From NCBI GenBank assembly GCA_028679405.1, contig JAJRBP010000240.1:1-6037 (forward strand): a DNA stretch of 6,037 nucleotides, in the 5' to 3' direction. A model generated the notes under the pieces. It was given only the letters and a program-made list of their open reading frames with translations. It ran no database searches and was not told where the DNA came from. Below, one piece after another: positions 1 through 5,106 of this stretch. Every line of letters begins with the position of its first letter. Positions within the stretch are counted from its first letter, which is position 1. Origin of the DNA: Methanoregulaceae archaeon. Lineage in GTDB: Archaea; Halobacteriota; Methanomicrobia; Methanomicrobiales; Methanospirillaceae. The position numbers were made by a program, and so were the translations under genes.

Positions 1-32
1 ATGAATGTTAATCGCCGCGATTAATTTGAAAC

Positions 33-145
33 GGAGTGATAAATAAATGGTCGGATGGAGAATAGATATTTCGAGGTGCAGCAGGCATGGGAGATGGGTC
101 TGTACCTCACACCGCAGACACGACCGCATCCTGGGACAAATGTGA
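33..145 (+). other. Weak small ORF (32 codons, 47-145) with a good Shine-Dalgarno site; probably not a gene
   Basis: GGAGTGAT at 33-40 closely matches the archaeal ribosome-binding consensus GGAGGTGAT and lies 6 nt before an ATG at 47. The frame runs 32 codons to TGA at 143-145. The predicted peptide is rich in Arg, Cys, His and Trp and has no recognisable domain, membrane segment or paired-cysteine motif. Its composition resembles random translation of GC-rich DNA. A different frame starting at 55 is open longer but overlaps the receiver gene by 85 nt and has no ribosome site, so it is not called. The 47-145 frame could be a short leader peptide or the degraded start of a lost gene. The sequence supports little more than the ribosome site. 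Confidence 0.15.
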
Positions 146-150
146 GTCAT

Positions 151-216
151 CAATCCCTGACAATCCCGGTTTGTGAACGTGCGAGGGTGTTAGTCAAGAA
201 TCGGGAAACAACCGAT
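151..216. repeat. Short direct repeat and small dyad upstream of the receiver gene
   Basis: CAATCCC occurs at 151-157 and again at 161-167, exactly 10 nt apart, so both copies face the same side of the helix. Further on, ATCGG at 200-204 and CCGAT at 212-216 form a 5-bp dyad around a 7-nt loop. No convincing TATA box is visible between 146 and 239. These are the only structures seen before the receiver gene and could be weak regulator sites or chance. Confidence 0.2.
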
Positions 217-225
217 CACCTGAAT

Positions 226-234
226 GGGGGAGAT
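226..234 (+). promoter_or_regulatory. Ribosome binding site of the receiver gene
   Basis: GGGGGAGAT ends 5 nt before the ATG at 240. It is a strong purine-rich match to the archaeal anti-Shine-Dalgarno and fixes the start at 240. Confidence 0.6.
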
Positions 235-239
235 ACCAG

Positions 240-791
240 ATGGCGATCCTGTCCGTACTGCTCGTCGACGATGAACCGGCCCTGCTTGATGTTACGCGGC
301 TCTTCCTGCAGAAGGACGGGATGATGACGTTTGAGACATGCATCTCGGCGGAAGAAGCCCTGAAAAAGATGGAATCAATATCATTCGACGCCATTGTATC
401 AGATTTCGAGATGCCAGGGATGGATGGCATCGAGCTCCTGAAGCACCTGAGATCCCGGGGGAACACAACCTCGTTTATCATTTTTACAGGGAAGGGCAGA
501 GAGGAGGTGGTGATCGAGGCATTGAACAATGGGGCAGATTTTTACCTCCAGAAGGGCGGGGACCCGCGATCGCAGTTTGCGGAGCTTCGTAACATGATCC
601 TCAAGGCAGTCCAGCGAAGGAAGGCGGAAGAAGCCCTCATCGAGAGCGAACGCCGCTACCGGAATCTCATCGAGAAGCAGAAAGATGTCATTGCGCGGTT
701 TCTCCCGGAGATCCCTCCGCCGACGGACGGAAAAAGCAGCTATTGCGCGGATACCCTGGTCGCGGGAATCCCTGAATCTCTGAACCGGTGA
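240..791 (+). CDS. Response regulator receiver protein with truncated PAS stub
   Basis: This 183-residue cytoplasmic protein begins with a complete CheY-like receiver domain (about 3-122). The acidic pair is D10-D11, the phospho-acceptor Asp is D55 in 'IVSDFEMPG', the switch Thr is T83 in 'IIFTGKG', and the conserved Lys is K105 in 'FYLQKGGDP'. All residues needed for phosphotransfer are present. A helical, charged linker (about 123-140, 'RRKAEEALIESERRYRNLIE') is of the type that leads into PAS domains in methanogen sensor kinases. The protein stops about 40 residues later with a Pro-rich tail that does not continue as a PAS fold, so no output domain remains. Neither of the other two forward frames of the tail reads as PAS, so a simple recent frameshift is not evident. 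The start is set by the ribosome site at 226-234. The gene may act as a single-domain receiver taking phosphate from an unlinked histidine kinase, or it may be the remnant of a longer receiver-PAS-kinase protein. No partner kinase is in the window. Confidence 0.88.
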   Translation: MAILSVLLVDDEPALLDVTRLFLQKDGMMTFETCISAEEALKKMESISFDAIVSDFEMPGMDGIELLKHLRSRGNTTSFIIFTGKGREEVVIEALNNGADFYLQKGGDPRSQFAELRNMILKAVQRRKAEEALIESERRYRNLIEKQKDVIARFLPEIPPPTDGKSSYCADTLVAGIPESLNR

Positions 792-810
792 ACGCTTTCG
801 CCACAGAATT

Positions 811-845
811 CATAAATACCACAACAGTACGAAGCTCTCCTATTC
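811..845 (+). promoter_or_regulatory. Archaeal promoter of the sugar-nucleotide operon, leaderless type
   Basis: CATAAATAC at 811-819 is a good archaeal box A, centred about 30 nt before the ATG at 846. Initiation 25-27 nt downstream of box A would fall at about 840-842, only a few bases before the start codon. No Shine-Dalgarno sequence is present between 820 and 845. Both facts point to a leaderless or nearly leaderless mRNA. The promoter starts 20 nt after the receiver gene stops, so the operon is transcribed on its own. Confidence 0.65.
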
Positions 846-1439
846 ATGATCGAGTACGGGCGGAACACTCTTGGCCCGGGAATCCGGATATTCGACCCGG
901 TCACCATAGGTTTTCCATCAAGAGAGCGGCTGGGCAGCAGGGATCATCCCGGTACGGTTATCGGAAGGAATGCACTCATCCGTTCCGGGACGATCCTCTA
1001 TTGCGATGTCCTGATCGGGAATGACTTTTCATCAGGGCACCACGTCCTCATCAGGGAACGAACGACGATTGGAGACCAGGTCTCGGTCGGGAGTTTCTCG
1101 GTGATAGAGGGGAACTGCCGGATCGGAAGCTTCGTAAACATCCAGACAATGGCCTTCATCCCGACGAATACCGACATCGGCGACCACGTGTTCATCGGTC
1201 CTCATGCCGTCCTTACCAATGACCGGTATCCTCCAGCCCGGGGACCTGCGCTCAGGGGCCCGGAACTCGATGACAATGCAGTCATTGGGGCACACGCCAC
1301 CATCCTCCCGGCCGTGAGGATAGGAGAGGGCTCGGTCGTGGCGGCAGGGGCGGTAGTGACGAAGGACGTACCTGCCGGGCATCTCGCAGTCGGTGTGCCT
1401 GCGCGGTTCAGGGAACTGCCAGGGGAGATGAAACGTTGA
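846..1439 (+). CDS. Hexapeptide-repeat sugar N-acetyltransferase (WbpD/WlbB-like)
   Basis: This 197-residue protein is almost entirely left-handed beta-helix, made of [LIV]-G-x4 hexapeptide turns such as 'VIGRNA' (38-43), 'TIGDQVSVG' (74-82), 'RIGSFV' (92-97), 'DIGDHVFIG' (110-118), 'VIGAHATI' (146-153) and 'RIGEGSVV' (158-165). It ends in the 'GVPAR' cap (183-187) typical of this acetyltransferase superfamily. The 'GPHAVLTNDRYP' stretch (118-129) and 'SGHHVLIRE' (63-71) resemble enzymes that acetylate a 3-amino group on UDP-sugars. The inferred reaction is transfer of acetyl from acetyl-CoA to the C3 amine of a UDP-2-acetamido-3-amino sugar, normally by a soluble trimer. It is first in the operon but would act last in the pathway. 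Length is normal for the family. The start at 846 lacks a ribosome site but fits the TATA box. The acetyltransferase class is secure; the exact acceptor sugar is inferred from the neighbouring genes. Confidence 0.9.
   Translation: MIEYGRNTLGPGIRIFDPVTIGFPSRERLGSRDHPGTVIGRNALIRSGTILYCDVLIGNDFSSGHHVLIRERTTIGDQVSVGSFSVIEGNCRIGSFVNIQTMAFIPTNTDIGDHVFIGPHAVLTNDRYPPARGPALRGPELDDNAVIGAHATILPAVRIGEGSVVAAGAVVTKDVPAGHLAVGVPARFRELPGEMKR
1422..1429 (+). promoter_or_regulatory. Ribosome binding site that fixes a TTG start
   Basis: GGGGAGAT lies 6 nt before the TTG at 1436. The first in-frame ATG (1451) is 21 nt from this site, too far for good use. The site therefore supports the TTG codon, which overlaps the acetyltransferase stop codon as TTGA. 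Confidence 0.6.
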
Positions 1440-2530
1440 TCCCAGTCCCGATGGCAGCGCCCTCTATCGGCGAGGATGAGATCGGGGCGGCGACCAGGGT
1501 ACTCCGATCTGGGATGCTCGCAGCCGGGCCGGCCGTTAAAGAGTTCGAGGAGGAGTTCGCTGAATACTGCTGCACGGAACAAGCGATCGCCACAAACAAC
1601 GGGACTTCAGCCCTCCATGCGACGCTCTCCTGCCTCGGGATCTGCCCAGGAAACGAGGTTATCATCCCGGATTTCTCATTTATCGCGACAGCCACCTGCG
1701 TGAGCATGTGCGGTGCAACGCCGGTCTTTGCAGACGTGGACGAACGGACCTTCAACATAAGCCCGGAATCGGTACTCGAGGCGATCACGCCTGGAACGCG
1801 TGCGGTGATCGGAGTGCACCTCTTTGGACAACCTTTCCAATGTGACCCGCTCCGGGAGATCTGTGACGATCACGACCTGTTCCTGATCGAAGATGCTGCC
1901 CAGTCCCACGGAGCCCGTTACCGGGGGAAAATGACCGGTGGTCTTGGAGATGCCGCGTGCTTCTCATTCTATCCCACGAAGAATATGACAACTGGCGAGG
2001 GTGGCATGATAACAACTGGCGATCGCAGGTTTGCCGACCGGGTACGTGCCTTTATCAACCATGGACAGAGCAGGAAATATGTGCACGAGTTCCTGGGATA
2101 CAATTACCGGATGACCGACATCGCCGCAGCGATAGGGTCCGTCCAGCTGCGGCGGCTCGATGCATTCAACAGGAAACGGATAGAGAACGCCGGACGACTG
2201 GACCGGTGCCTTGGCAAGACGGCGGTCCTGGCCCCATTCCGGGAGACCGGGGTCGGCCATGTGTATCACCAGTACGTGACGAGAGTGACTGGAGGGTGCG
2301 GGATCGGGAGAGACAATTTTGCCCGTGAACTCAGGGCCAGGGGGATCGATACCGCGGTGCACTACCCCACGCCGATCCATCTCCAGCCGGTCTACCAGGG
2401 GGTTTCCAATCCGGTGCCCTGCCCCGTCTCCGAGAGGTTGTCCAATGAAGTGCTAAGCCTCCCCGTTCATCCGCGGCTCACCACCGACCAGATTGAGTAC
2501 ATGTGTTCGACGATAGAGGAGTTGTTCTGA
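1436..2530 (+). CDS. DegT/DnrJ/EryC1/StrS-family sugar aminotransferase (WbpE/WlbC-like)
   Basis: This 364-residue PLP-dependent aminotransferase has full family length. 'NNGTSAL' (54-60) is the phosphate-binding loop, 'IEDAAQSHGA' (151-160) carries Asp153 and Gln156 that contact the pyridine ring, and 'FSFYPTKNMTTGEGG' (176-190) contains the Schiff-base lysine K182. 'HYPTPIHLQPVY' (309-320) and 'LSLPVHPRLT' (340-349) are typical C-terminal motifs of sugar aminotransferases. The expected reaction moves the amino group of glutamate onto a 3-keto UDP-sugar, giving the 3-amino sugar for the acetyltransferase upstream. In WbpB/WbpE systems the 2-oxoglutarate made here is used by the partner dehydrogenase to recycle NADH; that link is known for the family, not shown here. 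Translation starts at TTG overlapping the upstream stop by 4 nt, and the gene stops directly against the next ATG. The family call is firm; the 3-keto substrate is inferred from the operon. Confidence 0.94.
   Translation: MIPVPMAAPSIGEDEIGAATRVLRSGMLAAGPAVKEFEEEFAEYCCTEQAIATNNGTSALHATLSCLGICPGNEVIIPDFSFIATATCVSMCGATPVFADVDERTFNISPESVLEAITPGTRAVIGVHLFGQPFQCDPLREICDDHDLFLIEDAAQSHGARYRGKMTGGLGDAACFSFYPTKNMTTGEGGMITTGDRRFADRVRAFINHGQSRKYVHEFLGYNYRMTDIAAAIGSVQLRRLDAFNRKRIENAGRLDRCLGKTAVLAPFRETGVGHVYHQYVTRVTGGCGIGRDNFARELRARGIDTAVHYPTPIHLQPVYQGVSNPVPCPVSERLSNEVLSLPVHPRLTTDQIEYMCSTIEELF
2516..2521 (+). promoter_or_regulatory. Ribosome binding site of the Gfo/Idh/MocA gene
   Basis: GAGGAG inside the end of the aminotransferase gene lies 9 nt before the ATG at 2531. 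It supports that start, which follows the TGA stop with no spacer. Confidence 0.5.
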
Positions 2531-3457
2531 ATGGACATAGGGGTTATCGGGACCGGAATGATGGGCAGGAACCATGCAAGAATCCTGTCCGAACTGAAAA
2601 CGGTAGGGGCCCTCCTGGTCTACGACTCGAACCGCACGGCTGCCGAAGACGTCGCGGGGAAGACCGGTGCGACCGTAACCGCATCACTTGAAGAGATCTT
2701 AACACTATCCGAGGCGGTGGTAATCTGCGTACCGACAGCAGGGCACCTCCCGGTTGCCAGGGAGGCGGCAAGGCGCGGAGTCCACTTTCTCGTCGAGAAA
2801 CCTGTCTGTTCGACCACATCGGAGGCGGCGGAGATGATTGCAGCGGTGCCTTCCGGTCTGATCACGGGGGTGGGACATATCGAGCGGTTCAACCCGATCG
2901 TCGATGAGATCAGGCGGATCGTCAGGAAGCCGCTCTATGTCGAGGCGAAACGTCACAACCCCGCCTCGTCGCGGGTATCGGGAAGCCCGGTGGTCGAAGA
3001 CCTGATGATCCATGATATCGACATAATCAGGAATGTCCTCTTCTCCGGGGAGTATTCCGTGAAAAGTGCAGGATTCCCGGACATCTGCGGTGCGCTCTTC
3101 TCGTTTGGATCCACGCCGGTATACCTCTCTGCAAGCAGGAAGTCATCGAAGAAGATCAGGATGATCTACGTCGAGGAAGAGGACCGGACTATAGAGGGGG
3201 ACTTTATGAGCCAGGAGGTCTTCGTGTACCGGAAACCCGGTCAGTATAATCTCGAGGGGGAACGGTATGTCCAGGAGAATATTATCGAGAAGGTGATGGT
3301 GAACAAGCTCGAACCGCTCAGGGTAGAGCTTTCCACCTTCGTCTCCTGCGTGAGAGAAGGGCGGGACTTTCCAATCACGCTCGAACAGGGGAAGGAGAAC
3401 ATTATGATATGCGAGGAGATCATCGCGAGTCCGGGATACTTCCCGGGAAGCACATGA
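2531..3457 (+). CDS. Gfo/Idh/MocA oxidoreductase, probable UDP-GlcNAc(A) 3-dehydrogenase (WbpB/WlbA or GnnA-like)
   Basis: This 308-residue NAD-dependent dehydrogenase opens with a Rossmann fold: 'GVIGTGMMG' (4-12) is the GxGxxG dinucleotide loop. 'EKPVC' (89-93) contains the hallmark EKP with Lys90. 'GHIERFNP' (115-122) starts the C-terminal alpha/beta domain, and 'DLMIHDIDI' (157-165) supplies the conserved His161 and Asp162/164 of the active site. The length is near the lower end for the family but complete. The expected reaction oxidises C3 of a UDP-GlcNAc-type sugar to a ketone for the aminotransferase just upstream. Two substrates are possible: UDP-GlcNAcA, as for WbpB, or UDP-GlcNAc itself, as for GnnA. 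The 6-dehydrogenase in the same operon favours the first. The ATG follows the preceding stop directly, and the last codons overlap the next start as ATGA, so translation is probably coupled on both sides. Confidence 0.9.
   Translation: MDIGVIGTGMMGRNHARILSELKTVGALLVYDSNRTAAEDVAGKTGATVTASLEEILTLSEAVVICVPTAGHLPVAREAARRGVHFLVEKPVCSTTSEAAEMIAAVPSGLITGVGHIERFNPIVDEIRRIVRKPLYVEAKRHNPASSRVSGSPVVEDLMIHDIDIIRNVLFSGEYSVKSAGFPDICGALFSFGSTPVYLSASRKSSKKIRMIYVEEEDRTIEGDFMSQEVFVYRKPGQYNLEGERYVQENIIEKVMVNKLEPLRVELSTFVSCVREGRDFPITLEQGKENIMICEEIIASPGYFPGST
3439..3450. repeat. 12-bp perfect palindrome just before the 6-dehydrogenase start
   Basis: CTTCCCGGGAAG at 3439-3450 reads the same on both strands and ends 3 nt before the ATG at 3454. 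It lies within the last codons of the upstream gene. Its GGGAAG half is also the only purine-rich stretch at the right side of that start, although 3 nt is short for a ribosome site. Confidence 0.4.
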
Positions 3458-4899
3458 CCCTCGAAGATCGCTTCCTCGTACGGGGGCCGATAAAAACGAT
3501 CGGCGTCGTAGGCATGGGATATGTCGGGATCCCGGCCGCGGTGACCTTCGCTGCTTCGGGCAGGTTCCGGCATGTTATCGGTCTTCAACGGGTGTCACCA
3601 CGATCAGGACACAAGATCGGACTGCTCAACGAGGGGCGGAACCCACTCGGCGGTGACGAGCCCGAGCTCGACCGGCTACTCCTGGAAGTCGTGAGGGGTG
3701 GCACTTTTACGGCAACAGGCGATTTTGCAGGGATCAGCGAATGTGATGCGATCACTATCGCGATCCAGACCCCGTTTGCAGACCCTGTAAGACTTACTCC
3801 GGATTATTCGGCACTGTTCGAGGGAATCGGGGAGGTGGGGAAGAACCTTACCGATGGAAGTATCGTCGTGATCGAGTCCACAGTCACCCCGGGTACTACC
3901 GAAGGGCCGGCCCGAAGGATACTCGAGAGGGAATCCGGACTGCGTGCAGGTATCGAGTTCGGACTTGCACATGCGCCTGAACGCGTGATGCCGGGCAGGC
4001 TGGTCAGGAATATCCGCGAGCATGACCGCGTGGTGGGCGGGATTGATCCTGCCAGCACCACGAGGGCCATCGAGCTGTACACACCGGTCCTGACCGAAGC
4101 CAGTATCATCGCAATGAGTGCGAAAGCTGCAGAAGTCACGAAGACGGCGGAAAATGCCCTCCGGGACCTCCAGATTGCCGCGATAAATGAGCTGGCCCTG
4201 TACTGCGAAGCGATCGGGGTGAACGTGTATGATGTACGAAGGGGCATCGCTTCGCTTCGTGGAGAGGGTATCACCAGGGCGATCCTGACGCCTGGTGCGG
4301 GGGTAGGGGGGCATTGTCTTACCAAGGATAGTTATCACCTCGAACTCGGGGTCAGGAACTCGGAAAGGGAACTGGATTTTCCCCGGGGCCGTGAATCGCT
4401 CTTCACCCTTGCAAGGGGTATAAATGATTTCATGCCCGTCCACATGGCCGGTCTTACCGAATCCGGGCTCGCCAGGATCGGGAAGAATCCCCGGGGATCA
4501 CATATTGCCCTCCTCGGCTGGGCGTTCATCGGCAACTCCGGCGACTCCAGGAATACTCCATCTGAGCCTTTTGCAAAGATAATGGAGGAGATGGGGGCCG
4601 AAATTACTGTTCATGATCCCCATGTACGGTCCTTTCCAGGTCGGGAGATTTCAGGGAACCTCGGGGTAACGCTTACCGGAGCCGACGCAATCGTCCTCTT
4701 TACTGCCCACAATGAATACCGATGCCTCGAACCATCAGAATTGAAGAGATTATCCGGGGCAGTCCACCCGGTAGTCGTAGACGGCCGGAACCTTATCGAT
4801 CCCGACCTGTTTATTGCGTCGGGTTTTGTATACAAGGGGATCGGCCGGGGAGACCGGAATGATCATGAACTCGTTGGCCCGGGCAGTGGGTTATGCTAA
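3454..4899 (+). CDS. UDP-N-acetyl-sugar 6-dehydrogenase (WbpA / WecC-type nucleotide sugar dehydrogenase)
   Basis: This 481-residue member of the UDP-glucose/GDP-mannose dehydrogenase family has all three domains. The NAD-binding loop is 'GVVGMGYVG' (17-25). 'IESTVTPGTTE' (140-150) and 'HAPERVMPG' (173-181) line the active site. 'EVTKTAENALRD' (227-238) holds catalytic Lys230, and 'GAGVGGHCLTKD' (281-292) holds the thiohemiacetal cysteine C288. The C-terminal UDP-binding domain includes 'LLGWAFIGNSGDSRNTPS' (353-370), with the usual Arg366. The expected reaction is two-step NAD-dependent oxidation of the C6 hydroxyl of UDP-GlcNAc (or UDP-ManNAc) to the uronic acid. The other three genes favour UDP-GlcNAc, making this the first step of the pathway. 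The frame is open upstream to an ATG at 3409, but that start would add 15 residues encoded inside the preceding gene. The ATG at 3454, overlapping the previous stop as ATGA, matches the normal N-terminus. The ribosome site there is weak, so expression may depend on coupling. Confidence 0.93.
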   Translation: MTLEDRFLVRGPIKTIGVVGMGYVGIPAAVTFAASGRFRHVIGLQRVSPRSGHKIGLLNEGRNPLGGDEPELDRLLLEVVRGGTFTATGDFAGISECDAITIAIQTPFADPVRLTPDYSALFEGIGEVGKNLTDGSIVVIESTVTPGTTEGPARRILERESGLRAGIEFGLAHAPERVMPGRLVRNIREHDRVVGGIDPASTTRAIELYTPVLTEASIIAMSAKAAEVTKTAENALRDLQIAAINELALYCEAIGVNVYDVRRGIASLRGEGITRAILTPGAGVGGHCLTKDSYHLELGVRNSERELDFPRGRESLFTLARGINDFMPVHMAGLTESGLARIGKNPRGSHIALLGWAFIGNSGDSRNTPSEPFAKIMEEMGAEITVHDPHVRSFPGREISGNLGVTLTGADAIVLFTAHNEYRCLEPSELKRLSGAVHPVVVDGRNLIDPDLFIASGFVYKGIGRGDRNDHELVGPGSGLC

Positions 4900-4904
4900 C
4901 CCCC

Positions 4905-4921
4905 TCCATATAGGATATGGA
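4905..4921. terminator. Perfect 7-bp dyad after the operon, possible terminator or operator
   Basis: TCCATAT (4905-4911) and ATATGGA (4915-4921) are exact reverse complements around a 3-nt AGG loop, starting 5 nt after the 6-dehydrogenase stop codon. No T-tract follows, so it is not a classic archaeal U-rich terminator. It may mark the 3' end of the operon mRNA or bind a dimeric regulator. Confidence 0.35.
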
Positions 4922-4936
4922 TCAATAGCAGTACAT

Positions 4937-4952
4937 TGAACTTAGTAGTTCA
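4937..4952. repeat. 6-bp inverted repeat in the intergenic region
   Basis: TGAACT (4937-4942) and AGTTCA (4947-4952) pair perfectly around TAGT. The dyad sits between the end of the operon and a TATA-like stretch, TTTATTAAC, at 4967-4975. It could be an operator half-site pair or a small hairpin in the operon's 3' tail. Confidence 0.3.
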
Positions 4953-4998
4953 TACATACAACTCCCTTTATTAACTAATTCCCGGAGTACACCACTAT

Positions 4999-5030
4999 GA
5001 TAAAATATGATGAGTGATAATTTACATCAT
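4999..5030 (+). promoter_or_regulatory. Probable promoter and operator of the HTH-PAS gene
   Basis: GATAAAATAT at 4999-5008 is the best box A candidate upstream of the regulator gene; TTTATTAAC at 4967-4975 is a weaker alternative. Initiation about 25 nt downstream would be near 5028-5031. An inverted repeat, ATGATG (5007-5012) with CATCAT (5025-5030), runs from the TATA box to that predicted start. A protein bound there would block initiation, so autoregulation by the HTH protein is a reasonable inference. The predicted leader would be about 75-80 nt. Confidence 0.45.
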
Positions 5031-5040
5031 TGTAATTCAA

Positions 5041-5090
5041 TGGAGATCCACTCTCAGGCAGTGGAATTTGTGGATCAGGGGGGATCTCCA
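5041..5090 (+). promoter_or_regulatory. Structured mRNA leader with three competing stems upstream of the HTH-PAS gene
   Basis: Three perfect pairings share the same 5' segment. TGGAGATCC (5041-5049) pairs with GGATCTCCA (5082-5090), 9 bp. GATCCAC (5045-5051) pairs with GTGGATC (5070-5076), 7 bp. CCACT (5048-5052) pairs with AGTGG (5060-5064), 5 bp with a 7-nt loop. Because they overlap, only one can form at a time. The segment ends 6 nt before the ribosome site at 5097. The layout resembles a switchable leader, but on DNA the same repeats could be regulator binding sites. No known riboswitch class is recognised. Confidence 0.4.
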
Positions 5091-5096
5091 GGGCTT

Positions 5097-5102
5097 GGTG
5101 AG
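5097..5102 (+). promoter_or_regulatory. Ribosome binding site that fixes the HTH-PAS start
   Basis: GGTGAG lies 4 nt before the ATG at 5107 and matches the GGTGA core of the archaeal consensus. It favours this start over a GTG at 5014, which would translate through the stem-forming leader and add a hydrophobic, non-family N-terminus. Confidence 0.6.
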
Positions 5103-5106
5103 TAGT

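Noticed and set aside
55..324. 89-codon forward ORF at the left end
   Set aside because: It has no ribosome site, no recognisable domain, and overlaps the well-supported receiver gene by 85 nt in another frame.
788..1024. 78-codon forward ORF overlapping the acetyltransferase start
   Set aside because: It lies in another frame of the hexapeptide acetyltransferase, and its start would precede the box A promoter; it is a shadow.
1988..2022. ACAACTGGCGA repeated 24 nt apart inside the aminotransferase
   Set aside because: Both copies encode conserved 'TTGE' and 'TTGD' segments just after the PLP lysine, so protein constraint explains the repeat.
3409..3453. Upstream ATG that would extend the 6-dehydrogenase by 15 residues
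   Set aside because: The extension lies inside the preceding gene, does not resemble the family N-terminus, and a standard ATGA overlap start is available at 3454.
3676..4443. 255-codon reverse-strand ORF
   Set aside because: It is antisense to the core of the 6-dehydrogenase, which has all its catalytic motifs; the reverse product is low-complexity, His/Arg/Pro-rich and lacks a domain. Long antisense frames are common in GC-rich genes.
5014..5106. GTG start extending the HTH-PAS protein by 31 residues
   Set aside because: There is no ribosome site before it, it would fall before or at the predicted transcription start, and the added residues are not family-like; 5107 has a good GGTGAG site.
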